From: Mycobacterium sp. ACS4331
GTDB taxonomy: Bacteria; Actinomycetota; Actinomycetes; Mycobacteriales; Mycobacteriaceae
Direction: 5' to 3'
NCBI RefSeq assembly: GCF_001667265.1
Contig: NZ_LZHW01000065.1
Location: 1 to 64,000 of the forward strand
DNA length: 64,000 nt
This document shows positions 35,733 through 47,190 of this stretch, one piece after another. Below the pieces are notes generated by a model. It did not search any database. It was not told where the DNA came from and saw only the letters and a program-made list of their open reading frames with translations. Position numbers and translations under genes: made by a program. Each line of letters starts with the position of its first letter. Position 1 is the stretch's first letter.

Positions 35733-36824
35733 ATGGTTGCACTCGACGACTTCTCCCGGATGGTCGCCGGTGTGTACGCCGCGGCCCTGACCCCGCAGAC
35801 CTGGCTGTCCGCGATCAGAGACATCAGCGACACCCTGGGTGCGCACAGCTGTGCGCTGGTCCTCGGCGGGCCGATCGAGCGAACCGTCAAGGTCGCCAAT
35901 CTGCCTCCCGAGGTGGGTCAGGCCTACATCGAGTACTACGCCAGACTCGACTTCATCCTCGAGGCCGTCGAGCGCGGTCCCATCGGGCAGCTGAGTCCCA
36001 CGGCGCCGCTGCGCGCGCTGAATCCGCACTCCGAGTTCGACGCCGACTGGATGCGCCCCAACCGATTGGACGACGGTCTGTTCGTCCGGCTCACCAGTGG
36101 CGCGGCCACCACGACGTTCCTGGTGGCGGACTCCGAGAGCGATGAGGGTTTCGCCACCCCGGAACGCATCACAGTGATCAATGCGCTTGTCCCCCATCTC
36201 CAGCAGGCCCTGCGCACCGAACACGCGCTGCGTGAGAGTGCGCTCGGCACAGCCGATGTCGCCGCGACGGCCGAGGCCGTCCGGCACGGCGTCGCCGTGG
36301 TGACCGCGGACTCGTCGCTCGTCCACATGAACTCGGCGGCCGCCGAGATACTCACCGCCGGTGACGGACTCATGCTGCACGGGGGCCGGGTCGAAACCGG
36401 GCGAAGCGCCACGACGGCGCGGTTGGCACGCAGTGTCGGCCGCGCCGCGACCGGGGATGCGTCCGGCGTGCGCGGTGGCGACTCGCTGTTGTGCGCGCGC
36501 CCGTCCGGGCGCAGACCCTATGTCGTCCACGTGTTGCCCTCGGAGGTCGTCGAACCGCGCCAGCCCCGGGCCCTGGTGATCATCGTCGATCCAGAACAGC
36601 AGATCGATCCGCCGGCGGCTCTGCTGCGCAGGCTCTACGGCCTGACTCACGCCGAGGCCGAGGTGGCGGTGCGGGTGCTGCGCGGCGACGGACTCAAGCC
36701 GATCGCCGAGGAGTTGTCGGTGTCACTGGCCACCGTCAAGAGTCAGCTGCAGCGGGTCTTCGAGAAGACCGACACGCACCGGCAGGCAGAACTGGTGCGC
36801 CTGCTGTTGTCGATCACCCGGTGA
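35733..36824 (+). CDS. LuxR-type helix-turn-helix regulator with an uncharacterised sensor region
   Basis: A 363-aa protein. The C-terminal HTH is clear: [18 protein letters not shown], then [20 protein letters not shown] (about 300-350). The N-terminal 290 residues contain a possible PAS/GAF-like region ([33 protein letters not shown]) and no receiver-domain aspartate pattern or membrane segment. The ligand is unknown. GGAGG precedes the ATG. It is inserted between coaD and rsmD and its 3' end overlaps rsmD by 11 nt, tail to tail. Confidence 0.85.
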   Translation: MVALDDFSRMVAGVYAAALTPQTWLSAIRDISDTLGAHSCALVLGGPIERTVKVANLPPEVGQAYIEYYARLDFILEAVERGPIGQLSPTAPLRALNPHSEFDADWMRPNRLDDGLFVRLTSGAATTTFLVADSESDEGFATPERITVINALVPHLQQALRTEHALRESALGTADVAATAEAVRHGVAVVTADSSLVHMNSAAAEILTAGDGLMLHGGRVETGRSATTARLARSVGRAATGDASGVRGGDSLLCARPSGRRPYVVHVLPSEVVEPRQPRALVIIVDPEQQIDPPAALLRRLYGLTHAEAEVAVRVLRGDGLKPIAEELSVSLATVKSQLQRVFEKTDTHRQAELVRLLLSITR

Positions 36825-37371
36825 CGCGCTCGGCGAACTCGACCGTGGTGTCGCCGTAGCGACGCGCCTTCAACGGTTCCCATCCGGCCGGCCACGCCAG
36901 CGCCTGCGCCGACGAGGGGCGTTCGATGACGGCCAGTCCGCCGTCAGCCACCCAACCCTGGGTCAGCGCCACGAGAATCGCGCCCACCTCGGCACTGCTC
37001 ACGTCGTAGGGCGGGTCGGCGAACACCAGATCGAACTGCCCCGTGGCTCCGGCCCCCAGCACGGCGTTGACCGTCCCGCGTCGCACAGTCGCGCCCGTGA
37101 ATCCCAGCGCCGTGATGTTCGTCGCGATCACACCCGCGGCCCGCGCGTCGGACTCGACGAACAGCGCCGACCCCGCACCGCGCGACAGCGCCTCCAGGCC
37201 CAGCGCGCCCGAACCGGCGAACAGGTCCAGCACCGCCAGACCCGCGAAGTCGATCCGCGCGGCAAGCACGTTGAACAGCGATTCGCGCACGCGATCGGTG
37301 GTGGGCCGAGTGCCGCGGGGCGGCACGGCGATCCGACGACCGCCCGCCGACCCGCCGATGATGCGGGTCAG
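36814..37371 (-). CDS. rsmD: 16S rRNA (guanine966-N2)-methyltransferase RsmD, CTG start
   Basis: A 185-aa SAM-dependent methyltransferase: [18 protein letters not shown] (SAM loop) and FADPPY (catalytic motif IV). The conserved N terminus [12 protein letters not shown] is in frame only after CTG at 37371-37369; the first ATG/GTG/TTG in frame lies after it, and a stop lies 7 codons before the CTG. The CTG overlaps the TGA of pyruvate carboxylase as CTGA, which parallels the ATGA/GTGA overlaps elsewhere here. A shorter protein from GTG at 37326 would lose the conserved start. Confidence 0.88.
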   Translation of the reverse strand: MTRIIGGSAGGRRIAVPPRGTRPTTDRVRESLFNVLAARIDFAGLAVLDLFAGSGALGLEALSRGAGSALFVESDARAAGVIATNITALGFTGATVRRGTVNAVLGAGATGQFDLVFADPPYDVSSAEVGAILVALTQGWVADGGLAVIERPSSAQALAWPAGWEPLKARRYGDTTVEFAERVTG

Positions 37372-40300
37372 TCGACCACCACCAGCAGGTCACCGCCCTC
37401 GACCTGGGCGGTCGCCGAAACCGCCACGCGTGCAACGGTTCCCGACTTGGGTGCGGTGATCGCGGCCTCCATCTTCATGGCCTCGATCGTCGCGATGGTC
37501 TGACCACTCTCGACGGCGTCACCCGCCTCCACGTTCACCGTGACGACCCCGGCGAACGGTGCCGCGATGTGGTCGGGATTGCCCCGGTCCGCCTTCTCCG
37601 CGGTCGGAACGTCGGCCGCGATCGACCGGTCGCGGACCACGACCGGCCGCAGTTGTCCGTTGAGGATGCACATCACGGTGCGCATACCGCGTTCGTCGGC
37701 CTCCGAGATCGCCTCGAGCCCGATGAGCAGCTCGACACCCTTCTCCAACCGAACGCGATGCTCGTCGCCGTACCGCAGGCCGTAGAAGAACTGGTTGGCG
37801 CTGAGCCGGGAGGTGTCTCCGTACTCCTCGCGGTGCGCCTCGAACTCTTTGGTGGGCCCCGGGAACAGCAACCGGTTCAGGGCGGCCTGGCGCTTGGGGC
37901 CCGGGGCCGCCAACAGCGCCTCGTCGTCGGCGCTCAACTCCTGCTCGGGCCGGGCGGGACCACGACCCTCAAGAGCCTTGGTGCGCAACGGTTCCGGCCA
38001 TCCGCCGGGCGGGTCGCCGAGCTCGCCGCGGAGAAAGCCGATCACACTGTCGGGGATGTCGTAGCGAGCCGGGTCGGCCGCGAACTCCTCGGCACTGACG
38101 CCGGCGCCCACGAGCGCGAGTGCGAGGTCGCCGACGACCTTGCTCGACGGGGTCACCTTGACCAGGCGCCCCAGCACCCGGTCCGCGGCGGCATAGTTGG
38201 CCTCGATCTCCTCGAACCGGTCCCCGAACCCCAGCGCGATCGCCTGCTGGCGCAGGTTGCTCAACTGGCCGCCGGGAATCTCGTGGGTGTACACGCGGCC
38301 CGTCGGCGCGGGCAGACCCGACTCGAACGGCCCGTACACCTTGCGCAGCGCCTCCCAGTAGGGCTCGAGATCGCACACCGCGTCCAGCGAGATGCCGGTG
38401 TCGAACTCGGTGTGTGCCGCGGCCGCCACGATCGAACTCAGCGCGGGCTGGCTCGTGGTGCCGGCCAGGGGCGCCGCGGCCCCGTCGACCGCGTCGGCGC
38501 CGGCGTGCCAGGCCGCCACGTAGGTGGCCAACTGACCGCCCGGGGTGTCGTGGGTGTGCACGTGCACCGGCAGGTCGAAGCGCGACTTCAGCGCCGAGAC
38601 GAGCTTCTGGGCGGCGGGCACCCGCAGCAGGCCGGCCATGTCCTTGATCGCCAGCACGTGCGCGCCGGCGTCGACGATCTGCTCGGCGAGCTTGAGGTAG
38701 TAGTCCAGCGTGTAGAGGGTCTCGCGCGGGTCGGACAGGTCGCCGGTGTAGGACATCGCGACTTCGGCCACCGCCGTGCCGGTTTCCCGCACGGCATCGA
38801 TCGCCGGCCGCATCGACTCGACGTTGTTCAACGCGTCGAAGATCCGGAAGATGTCGACGCCCGTCGCGGTGGCCTCCTGCACGAACGCGTTGGTGACCAC
38901 CTCGGGATACGGCGTGTAGCCCACGGTGTTTCGGCCCCGCAGCAGCATCTGGAGGCAGATGTTCGGCAGCGCCTCGCGCAGCGCCGCGAGCCGCTCCCAG
39001 GGGTCCTCCTGGAGGAATCGCAGCGCGACGTCATAGGTGGCACCGCCCCAGCACTCGATGGACAGCAGCTCGGGGGTCATGCGCGCGATGTACGGTGCGA
39101 CGGCCAACAGTCCGGTGGAGCGCAGGCGCGTGGCCAGCAGAGACTGGTGCGCGTCGCGGAAGGTCGTGTCGGTGACCCCGACGGCCTTCGAGTCACGCAG
39201 CCACCGTGCGAAACCCTCCGGCCCCAACTCCATCAGGCGCTGTTTGGAGCCCGACGGCGGCGCGCTGCGCAGGTCCAGGGCCGGCAGCTTGTCATGGGGA
39301 TACACCGTCGAGGGGCGCTCGCCGTGGGGTTTGTTGACCGTCACATCGGCCAGATAGTTCAGGATCTTGGTGCCGCGGTCGGCGCTGCTGCGCGCCGTCA
39401 GCAGGTGCGGCCGCTCCTCGATGAAGGACGTGGTGACCCGGCCCGCCTCGAAGTCGGGGTCGTCGAGCACCGCCTGCAGGAACGGGATGTTGGTGGACAC
39501 GCCGCGAATCCGGAACTCCGCCACGGCCCGGCGGGCCCGCCGCACGGCGGTGGCGAAATCCCTTCCCCGACAAGTCAGTTTGACCAGCATCGAGTCGAAG
39601 TGTGCGCCCACTTCGGCGCCCAGGTTGGTGCCGCCGTCGAGCCGGATGCCCGCGCCGCCCGGCGAGCGGTAGGCACTGATTCGGCCGGTGTCGGGCCGGA
39701 AGCCGTTGGCGGGGTCCTCGGTGGTGATCCGGCACTGCAGTGCCGCGCCGTGCACCTGCACCGAATCCTGGCTCAGGCCAAGGTCCTGCAGGCTCTCCCC
39801 CGCGGCGATCCGCAACTGCGACGACACCAGGTCGACGTCGGTGATCTCCTCGGTGACGGTGTGCTCGACCTGGATGCGGGGATTCATCTCGATGAACACG
39901 TGCTCGCCGCGCTCGTCCAGCAGGAACTCCACCGTGCCCGCACACGAGTAGCCGATCTGGCGGGCGAACGCCACCGCGTCGGCGCAGATCCGTTCCCGCA
40001 GAGCGGGATCCAGATTCGGCGCGGGCGCCAGCTCGATCACCTTCTGGTGCCGGCGCTGTACGCTGCAGTCCCGCTCGAACAGGTGGATCACGTTGCCGTG
40101 GGTGTCGGCCAGGATCTGCACCTCGATGTGGCGGGGGTTGACCACGGCCTGCTCCAGGAACACCGTCGGATCCCCGAACGCCGACTCGGCCTCCCGGCTG
40201 GCGGCTTCGATCGCCTCCCGCAGCGCCTCCGGATCGCTGACCCGTCGCATGCCGCGCCCGCCGCCGCCCGCGACGGCCTTGACGAACACCGGGAACTCCA

Positions 40301-40751
40301 TCGACTTCGCGGCCGCGAGCAGCTCCTCGACGTCGGCCGACGGGGCCGAGGACGCCAGCACCGGCAACCCGGCCCTACGCGCCGCGTCGATCGCGCGGGC
40401 CTTGTTGCCCGTCAACTCCAGCACCTCGGCCGAGGGGCCGACGAACGTGATGCCCGCCGATTCGCACGCAGCGGCCAGGCCGGGATTCTCCGACAGGAAC
40501 CCGTAGCCCGGGTAGATCGCGTCCGCCCCGCAGGCCTGTGCCGTCGCGACGATCTCGTCGACGTTCAGATAGGCCCGGACGGGGTGCCCCTCCTCGCCGA
40601 TCTGATACGACTCGTCGGCCTTGAGTCGGTGCACCGAATTGCGGTCCTCGTACGGGTAGACGGCCACCGTCGAGAGCTTCAACTCCGTGGCGGCGCGGAA
40701 CGCACGGATCGCGATCTCACCGCGATTCGCGACCAGGACCTTTGAGATCAT
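37368..40751 (-). CDS. pca: Pyruvate carboxylase
   Basis: An 1127-aa biotin enzyme that makes oxaloacetate from pyruvate and bicarbonate. Biotin carboxylase domain 1 to about 460 ([13 protein letters not shown] loop, [15 protein letters not shown]), carboxyltransferase about 530-810 ([23 protein letters not shown] metal site) and a C-terminal biotinyl domain with the lysine in EAMKME. Upstream of rsmD, as in M. tuberculosis. Confidence 0.97.
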   Translation of the reverse strand: MISKVLVANRGEIAIRAFRAATELKLSTVAVYPYEDRNSVHRLKADESYQIGEEGHPVRAYLNVDEIVATAQACGADAIYPGYGFLSENPGLAAACESAGITFVGPSAEVLELTGNKARAIDAARRAGLPVLASSAPSADVEELLAAAKSMEFPVFVKAVAGGGGRGMRRVSDPEALREAIEAASREAESAFGDPTVFLEQAVVNPRHIEVQILADTHGNVIHLFERDCSVQRRHQKVIELAPAPNLDPALRERICADAVAFARQIGYSCAGTVEFLLDERGEHVFIEMNPRIQVEHTVTEEITDVDLVSSQLRIAAGESLQDLGLSQDSVQVHGAALQCRITTEDPANGFRPDTGRISAYRSPGGAGIRLDGGTNLGAEVGAHFDSMLVKLTCRGRDFATAVRRARRAVAEFRIRGVSTNIPFLQAVLDDPDFEAGRVTTSFIEERPHLLTARSSADRGTKILNYLADVTVNKPHGERPSTVYPHDKLPALDLRSAPPSGSKQRLMELGPEGFARWLRDSKAVGVTDTTFRDAHQSLLATRLRSTGLLAVAPYIARMTPELLSIECWGGATYDVALRFLQEDPWERLAALREALPNICLQMLLRGRNTVGYTPYPEVVTNAFVQEATATGVDIFRIFDALNNVESMRPAIDAVRETGTAVAEVAMSYTGDLSDPRETLYTLDYYLKLAEQIVDAGAHVLAIKDMAGLLRVPAAQKLVSALKSRFDLPVHVHTHDTPGGQLATYVAAWHAGADAVDGAAAPLAGTTSQPALSSIVAAAAHTEFDTGISLDAVCDLEPYWEALRKVYGPFESGLPAPTGRVYTHEIPGGQLSNLRQQAIALGFGDRFEEIEANYAAADRVLGRLVKVTPSSKVVGDLALALVGAGVSAEEFAADPARYDIPDSVIGFLRGELGDPPGGWPEPLRTKALEGRGPARPEQELSADDEALLAAPGPKRQAALNRLLFPGPTKEFEAHREEYGDTSRLSANQFFYGLRYGDEHRVRLEKGVELLIGLEAISEADERGMRTVMCILNGQLRPVVVRDRSIAADVPTAEKADRGNPDHIAAPFAGVVTVNVEAGDAVESGQTIATIEAMKMEAAITAPKSGTVARVAVSATAQVEGGDLLVVVD

Positions 40752-40825
40752 GCGCCAAGAATACTGACACCGGAAATCTCACCGAGACCTGGCCGCGCGC
40801 CGTGAGATTCCGCGCCCGAGAACGA

Positions 40826-41680
40826 CTATCTCAGCGTGGCCGTGGCCGAGGCGTGCACGTCAGCCGCACCGGAGACCACGGCGAGCTCGATGGGATCTCC
40901 GGGCCCGCCTTGGACCCGGATCTCGTCGCCGACGAACACCGGCTTCTGCAGTCGGAAGCTGAAGTCTGCGATCTGGCGGTCGGGGACCTGGGCGCGCACC
41001 AACTCGGCGAGGTACACCGCGAGCAGCGGCCCGTGCACGACGAGCGCCGGGAACCCCTCGATCGAGGTGGTGTAGGCCTCGTCGTAGTGGATGCGGTGAG
41101 CGTTGCCGGTCAGCGCGCTGAACCGGAACAGCAGCGCGGGATGGGTCTGGGGGTGGCCCACCCACGGCGTCTGCGGCGCGGGCAGCGGTGCAGTGACCCG
41201 GGCGAACGGCGTGGCGGCGCCGTCGTCACTGCGATAGACCAGGTCCTGCTCCTCGACGATCCGCACGTCACCGTCCTGGCGATGGGTGTGCCGGACGGTG
41301 ACGAAGAGCAGTTCCCCGGTGCGGCCGTGTTTGACCGCGGTCTTGACCACCTCGGAGTGCCGCGTCGCGGGCACCCCGATGATCAGCGGCGCCGTCACCG
41401 AGAGGCGCCCGCCCGCGAACATCCTGCGCCGGTTGGGAATCGGCGGCAGAAAATGACCCTGAAGGGGGTGCCCATCGGGGCCCAGTTCCGCGGTGCGCGG
41501 CCAGTCCAGGAAGTGCACCCACTGCCACAGCAGCGGCAGGGGTTCGCCGGGGCCGGGGGCGGCGGCGAGATCGAGGGTGGCCGCCAGCTGTGCCACGCGC
41601 TCGGCGGAGATCACGTCGTGGGAATCGATCGGGCCGGGCTCCCAGCCGGCGACGTGGGCCGCGAGTCCGCTGTCGTTCAC
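40826..41680 (-). CDS. MaoC-like/FAS1-type dehydratase family protein
   Basis: A 284-aa double hotdog protein of the mesaconyl-/itaconyl-CoA hydratase type. The N-terminal half resembles the FAS1-like dehydratase domain (LPLLWQWVHFLDWP, GHPLQGHFLPP); the C-terminal half carries FSALTGNAHRIHYDEAYT with the hydratase-2 Asn/His pair and LVVHGPLLAVYLAEL. It likely hydrates a C4-C5 unsaturated CoA ester. Its ATG overlaps the stop of the acyl-CoA dehydrogenase gene by 4 nt, so the two steps are coupled. Confidence 0.85.
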   Translation of the reverse strand: MNDSGLAAHVAGWEPGPIDSHDVISAERVAQLAATLDLAAAPGPGEPLPLLWQWVHFLDWPRTAELGPDGHPLQGHFLPPIPNRRRMFAGGRLSVTAPLIIGVPATRHSEVVKTAVKHGRTGELLFVTVRHTHRQDGDVRIVEEQDLVYRSDDGAATPFARVTAPLPAPQTPWVGHPQTHPALLFRFSALTGNAHRIHYDEAYTTSIEGFPALVVHGPLLAVYLAELVRAQVPDRQIADFSFRLQKPVFVGDEIRVQGGPGDPIELAVVSGAADVHASATATLR

Positions 41681-42834
41681 GTGTCGAGCCCTCCGCGCTT
41701 GATCAACTGTTTGGCGATGACGCCCTTCTGGATCTCGTTGGTGCCCTCGCCCACGATCATCAGGGGCGCGTCCCGGAAGTAGCGCTCCACGTCGTACTCG
41801 GTCGAGTAGCCGTAGCCACCGTGCACCCGCACCGCGTCGAGCGCGATCTGCATCGCGGTCTCCGACGCGAACAGCTTGGCCATTCCGGCCTCCATGTCGC
41901 AGCGCTGTCCCGAGTCGAACTTCTCGGCCGCGGCGAGCAGCAGTGAGCGCGCAGCGTAGAGCCTGGTGCCCATATCGGCAAGCATGTTGCCCACGGCCTG
42001 GTGTTCCCAGATGGGCTTGCCGAAGCTCTCCCGGTCCTGCGCGTAGGCCAGCGCGTCGTCGAACGCCGCGCGGGCCACGCCGGTCGCGCGGGCCGCGACC
42101 TGCAGGCGGCCGACCTCGAGCCCCTTCATCATCTGCGCGAAGCCTCTGCCCTCCTCGGTTCCCAGCAGCGCATCAGCGGGCACTCGGCAGTCGGCGAAGT
42201 TCAATTCGCAGGCCTCGACGCCCTTGTACCCGAGCTTGGGCAGATCCTTGGAGATGGTGAAGCCCGGCAGCTTCTCGACCAGCAGGATCGAGACGCCGCT
42301 GTGCGCGGGGCGGGCCTCGGGATCGGTCTTGCACAGCAGCGCCACCAGATCCGAGCGACGCGCGTTGGAGATCCAGGTCTTGCTGCCGTTGACGATGTAC
42401 CCGTCCCCGTCACGGCGCGCGACGGTGCGCATGGCCTGCAGGTCGGAGCCACCACCGGGTTCCGTCAGCGCCATCGTGGCGCGGAGTTCACCGGTCGCCA
42501 TGCGGGGCAGGTAGCGCTGCTTCTGCTCCTCTGTGCCGAACAGGACGAGCAGCTTGGAGACGACGGTGTGCCCGCCCATCGCCCCGGCCAGGCTCATCCA
42601 CCCGCGTGCGAGCTCCTCGGCGACCTGCACGTAGCACGGCATCGAGACCGCCCCGAAGCCATACGGTTCGGGGATGGACAGACCGAAGATCCCGATCTGC
42701 TTCATGGTCTCGATCAGCTCTTCGGGATAGGTGTTGGCGTGCTCGAGTTCGCGCACGACCGGGCGGACCTGCTTGTCGACGAAGTCACGCACCGTCGCGA
42801 CGATGGCCTCTTCCTCAGGCGCGAGCTGCATCAC
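41677..42834 (-). CDS. Acyl-CoA dehydrogenase
   Basis: A 385-aa FAD enzyme. Motifs: ALTEPGGGSDLQAM (FAD/substrate loop), WISNARRSDL, and the C-terminal VHGGYGYSTEYDVERYFRDAP with GEGTNEIQKGVIAKQL. The putative catalytic base is in the usual GEGTNEI region or helix G. Upstream AAGGGGG precedes GTG-ATG; both starts are possible (42834 or 42831). With the hydratase next to it this is a dehydrogenation-hydration pair, perhaps for branched or dicarboxylic acyl-CoA. Confidence 0.92.
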   Translation of the reverse strand: MMQLAPEEEAIVATVRDFVDKQVRPVVRELEHANTYPEELIETMKQIGIFGLSIPEPYGFGAVSMPCYVQVAEELARGWMSLAGAMGGHTVVSKLLVLFGTEEQKQRYLPRMATGELRATMALTEPGGGSDLQAMRTVARRDGDGYIVNGSKTWISNARRSDLVALLCKTDPEARPAHSGVSILLVEKLPGFTISKDLPKLGYKGVEACELNFADCRVPADALLGTEEGRGFAQMMKGLEVGRLQVAARATGVARAAFDDALAYAQDRESFGKPIWEHQAVGNMLADMGTRLYAARSLLLAAAEKFDSGQRCDMEAGMAKLFASETAMQIALDAVRVHGGYGYSTEYDVERYFRDAPLMIVGEGTNEIQKGVIAKQLIKRGGLDT

Positions 42835-42849
42835 AGGCCCCCTTTTCTT

Positions 42850-42869
42850 TAACGAGCATTAGATAATGC
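42850..42869. promoter_or_regulatory. Overlapping palindromes upstream of the acyl-CoA dehydrogenase gene
   Basis: GCATTA-GA-TAATGC is a perfect 6-bp inverted repeat (42856-42869), overlapped by TAACGAGCATTA (42850-42861), which fits TAAYG-N2-CRTTA. TetR-family lipid regulators in mycobacteria use sites of this kind. It starts 16 nt upstream of the gene. No regulator gene is adjacent. Confidence 0.5.
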
Positions 42870-42911
42870 GCGGGGACGGGCGGGCAAGGCTTCCCCCTTG
42901 CCGCGGCCATG

Positions 42912-43553
42912 TCAGATCAGGGTGGACCAGTAGTCCCAGAACCGCACCAGGATCATCAGCACGACGGCCGTGAACCACAGCGTCACGATCGACCAGCGCC
43001 ACTGGTACAGCACCCGCAGCACGACGTTGCCGGCCAACGGTCGCAGAGCGATCGACGCCACGACGACCAGAAGCGGGATGGTCACCGCCCACACCACCAT
43101 GCAGTACGGGCACAGCGCGCCGATGCGGTAGAGGCTCTGGAAGATCAGCCAGTTGACGAAAACCGCACCCAGCGTGGTCCCGATCGCCAGACCGACCCAA
43201 TACCACTGCGGCAGACGCACTTTCGCGACTGCCAGAACACCGGTCACGATCACCACGGCGAACGAGACGATGCCGATCAGAGGATTGGGGAAGCCGAACA
43301 GACCCGCCTGCGGGGTCACCATCACCGAGCCGCAGGACAGGACCGGGTTGATGCTGCAGGACGGGACGTAGGACGGGTCGACCAGCAGTTCGATCTTCTC
43401 GACGGTCAGCGTGAACGATGCGACGAAGCCGAGGACGCCCGCGATCAGCACCCACAGCGCACTGGGCCGACCCACCGCCACGCCGCGGCGAGCGTCGCCG
43501 CGGCCGCCCGCGGTTTCGGTGCCGGCGACCTCGACGGTGGGTTCGGCGGTCAT
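42912..43553 (-). CDS. Vitamin K epoxide reductase (VKOR) family protein
   Basis: A 213-aa membrane protein with about five membrane segments. Redox cysteines: Cys66 and Cys74 on the outer loop (SCSINPVLSC) and the active-site CPYC (148-151). Bacterial VKOR reoxidises DsbA using menaquinone, replacing DsbB. The ATG overlaps the stop of the DsbA-like gene, fitting a dedicated pair (Rv2968c/Rv2969c in M. tuberculosis). Confidence 0.95.
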   Translation of the reverse strand: MTAEPTVEVAGTETAGGRGDARRGVAVGRPSALWVLIAGVLGFVASFTLTVEKIELLVDPSYVPSCSINPVLSCGSVMVTPQAGLFGFPNPLIGIVSFAVVIVTGVLAVAKVRLPQWYWVGLAIGTTLGAVFVNWLIFQSLYRIGALCPYCMVVWAVTIPLLVVVASIALRPLAGNVVLRVLYQWRWSIVTLWFTAVVLMILVRFWDYWSTLI

Positions 43554-44338
43554 GGCGCGGGTGCCGGGGCGGGAACCGGAGCCGGCGCGGGTGCCGGGGC
43601 GTCCAGGGCCGGGACGTCTCCGACGATCTCCTTCACCTTGGCGATCAGAGCGTCGGGGGTGCTGACCTTGAAGTCCTCACCGTTGACTCGCACGGTCGGG
43701 GTGCCCGTGACCTTGGTGGCGCCGGCCAGGCCGTCGACGATGTCGTTGAACTTCCCGCTGTTGACACAGTCCGGCACGCTGCCGACCACGCCCGCCTGCC
43801 TGGCGATCTCGATCAGTTTGGCGTTGTCGGGGGCGTCCGCCGAGTTCTCCGCGGGCTGCTGGGCGAACAGCGCCGTATGGAAACGCTGGAACACCTCTTT
43901 GTTGGGCGTGGTGTCGGCCTCGGCGACGCAGTAGCCGGCGTTGGCCGCACGCGTCGAATAGTTCTGGTTCTGCGGCGAATCCAGGATCGCCAGCATGTAG
44001 TAGTCGGCGGCGACCGCTCCGGACTCGACCAGCTTGTTGATCGTCGGACCGAACTGCTGCTCGAAGATCGCGCAGTGCGGGCACTGGAAGTCCTCGAAGA
44101 GGCTGAGCACCACCTTGGGTTCTTCGGTGCCCTCGTTCTTGATCAGCGACGTCGACTCCACCCGCACGGACTTGATCGCCTCCGAGCGCTTGGCCTCGCC
44201 GTTCTTGACGATGTAGAGCACCAGCCCCACGGCGAAGATGACGACGACGGCCGTCAGTCCGATCTGAACCGCGAGGTTGCGCTTGCGGTCGGCCGCCTTC
44301 AGGTCGTACTTGGCGGGGCGTTTCGATGACTTGGCCAC
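43550..44338 (-). CDS. DsbA-like membrane-anchored thiol oxidoreductase
   Basis: A 262-aa protein with an N-terminal membrane anchor (24-44), a thioredoxin-like DsbA domain with active-site CPHC (86-89) in EDFQCPHCA, cis-Pro in TGTPTVRVNG, a second cysteine pair (GYCVAE, PDCVNS) and a C-terminal Pro/Ala tail (APAPAPVPAPAPAP). It inserts disulfides into exported proteins and is recycled by the coupled VKOR. GTG start. Confidence 0.94.
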   Translation of the reverse strand: MAKSSKRPAKYDLKAADRKRNLAVQIGLTAVVVIFAVGLVLYIVKNGEAKRSEAIKSVRVESTSLIKNEGTEEPKVVLSLFEDFQCPHCAIFEQQFGPTINKLVESGAVAADYYMLAILDSPQNQNYSTRAANAGYCVAEADTTPNKEVFQRFHTALFAQQPAENSADAPDNAKLIEIARQAGVVGSVPDCVNSGKFNDIVDGLAGATKVTGTPTVRVNGEDFKVSTPDALIAKVKEIVGDVPALDAPAPAPAPVPAPAPAP

Positions 44339-44414
44339 AGGTGTCTTGATCCTCGTGCTTGCAGGGCGTCGATGATTGGCGGGTCCCAGCCTACCGGCGG
44401 TCCACAGCGCCGCC

Positions 44415-45569
<1,155 letters not shown>

Positions 45570-45629
45570 CGCGGGGAAACCGGGTGAGTAATATAGGGCC
45601 GCTCAACATCACTTCAACAGGTAGGTGAC

Positions 45630-46478
45630 ATGACGTCGACTGGCCAGTCGGGGGCCGTCCCGGCCATCGGACTCAATGACGAGAACACCATTCCGGCGCT
45701 GGGCCTGGGAGTCGGTGAGCTGTCCGATGCTGAGACCGAACACGCCGTCGCCACGGCACTCGAACTTGGTTACCGGCTGATCGACACCGCGGCGGTCTAC
45801 GGCAACGAGGCCGCGGTGGGCAGGGCCATCCGGGACTCGGGCATCCCCCGCGCCGAAATCTTTGTCACCACCAAGCTCGCCAACGCCGACCAGGGCTTCG
45901 GCTCCGCGCAGGACGCCGTGAAGGCCAGCCTCGAGCGGCTGGGGCTGGACTACGTCGACCTGTACCTCATCCACTGGCCGATGCCCGGCCAGGGCAGGTT
46001 CGTCGACAGCTTCGCCGGCATCCTCAAGGCCCGCCAGGACGGGCTCGTCCGCTCCGCGGGCGTCGCGAACTTCACTCCTGAGCACCTCGCCGACCTGATC
46101 AACCTCACTTACGTCACACCCGCGGTCAACCAGATCGAACTGCATCCGCTGCTCACCCAGACCGAATTGCGCGCCGCCAACGCCCAACACGGCGTCGTCA
46201 CCGAGGCGTACGGACCCCTGGGTGTCGGCAGGCTGCTGGACAACGAGACGGTCACCGCGGTGGCCGCCGGATACGACAAGTCCCCGGCGCAGGTGCTGAT
46301 CCGGTGGAGCCTGCAGTTGGGCAATGTCGTGATCCCCCGCTCGTCGTCGGCCGAGCGGATCGCGGCCAACCTCGACGTGTTCGACTTCGAGCTGAGCGCG
46401 CAGGACATGGACCGGCTCAGCGCGCTGGACAGCGGCACCCGGTTCCGTCCCGATCCCGAGACCTACACGGGCGTCTGA
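45630..46478 (+). CDS. Aldo-keto reductase
   Basis: A 282-aa NADPH-dependent TIM barrel. Catalytic tetrad visible: Asp52 and Tyr57 ([12 protein letters not shown]), Lys82 (VTTKLAN) and His115 (LYLIHWPMP). The NADPH site ends with [21 protein letters not shown]. Corresponds to Rv2971, reported to reduce dicarbonyls such as methylglyoxal. Ribosome-binding site AGGTG. It converges on the HNH nuclease gene, with 1 nt between stops. Confidence 0.94.
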   Translation: MTSTGQSGAVPAIGLNDENTIPALGLGVGELSDAETEHAVATALELGYRLIDTAAVYGNEAAVGRAIRDSGIPRAEIFVTTKLANADQGFGSAQDAVKASLERLGLDYVDLYLIHWPMPGQGRFVDSFAGILKARQDGLVRSAGVANFTPEHLADLINLTYVTPAVNQIELHPLLTQTELRAANAQHGVVTEAYGPLGVGRLLDNETVTAVAAGYDKSPAQVLIRWSLQLGNVVIPRSSSAERIAANLDVFDFELSAQDMDRLSALDSGTRFRPDPETYTGV

Positions 46479-46479
46479 T

Positions 46480-47190
46480 TCACCCGGTGGGACAGGTGCC
46501 GGCCGCGGCGCGCAGTCGATCCGCCGAGGCCGCGTCGACACTGAGGCGGTAACCGCGCAGCACCTCGGCGAACTGCACCGCGTACTGGCACCAGAACGCG
46601 GTGTTGGGCGGCATCCAGACCGCGGGCTCGGAATCACCCTTGTCCTGGTTGGCGCCGCCGGAGACCGCGAGCAGGTTGGCCGGATCGTTGGCGAACCGCC
46701 GACGCAGATCCTCCGGCCAGGCACGGGCCCCCATATCCCAGGCCAGGGCCAGCGGGACGATGTGATCGATCTGGACCGACGCGCCGATCTGGTTGCCGCG
46801 CACGAAGGCCACGGTCGCGTTGGTGTACGGATCGTGCAGCGTGCCGGTGGCCACGGCCGTGGGACAGCGTTTGATCGCCACGAACGTCTTGGCGACCAGG
46901 TCGCGGTTGAGGATGTCGTTGCGGGTGTCACAGCCGTTGCGTCCACCCGGTGCGTCGGTGTCGTCGGTCCAGGCGTCGCCGAACGCCGCGCGGTGGTAGT
47001 CGTAGCCGCGGATCCGCAGCGGCACCACCGGGATTCCGGCCAGGATGTCGACGCCGGGTTCGACGGTCGGCGGCCCCTCGGCCAGCGCCACGGACTGGGA
47101 CCGCTCCCCCACCCCGGCCACCGTCGTCGCGGCGACGACCACGGTCAACGCCGCCACGGCCAGCAGCCACAGCAGCGTCATCCGTCTCAT
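46480..47190 (-). CDS. Exported HNH nuclease-like protein (Rv2972c-like)
   Basis: A 236-aa protein: N-terminal hydrophobic segment (4-26), then a DUF1524/GmrSD-C-like HNH core with DHIVPLALAWDMG (142-154), NDPANLLAV (168-176) and NQDKGD (181-186). Cysteines (87, 109, 201, 233) may form disulfides outside the cell. It is probably a secreted or membrane-tethered nuclease. The ATG overlaps the recG stop by 4 nt, so an exported nuclease is translationally coupled to a cytosolic helicase. Confidence 0.85.
   Translation of the reverse strand: MRRMTLLWLLAVAALTVVVAATTVAGVGERSQSVALAEGPPTVEPGVDILAGIPVVPLRIRGYDYHRAAFGDAWTDDTDAPGGRNGCDTRNDILNRDLVAKTFVAIKRCPTAVATGTLHDPYTNATVAFVRGNQIGASVQIDHIVPLALAWDMGARAWPEDLRRRFANDPANLLAVSGGANQDKGDSEPAVWMPPNTAFWCQYAVQFAEVLRGYRLSVDAASADRLRAAAGTCPTG

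Noticed and set aside
37569-40745. 1058-codon plus-strand open frame opposite pyruvate carboxylase
   Set aside because: Arginine/glycine/histidine-rich composition with no motif. It is the antisense shadow expected from GC-rich third positions of the carboxylase gene.
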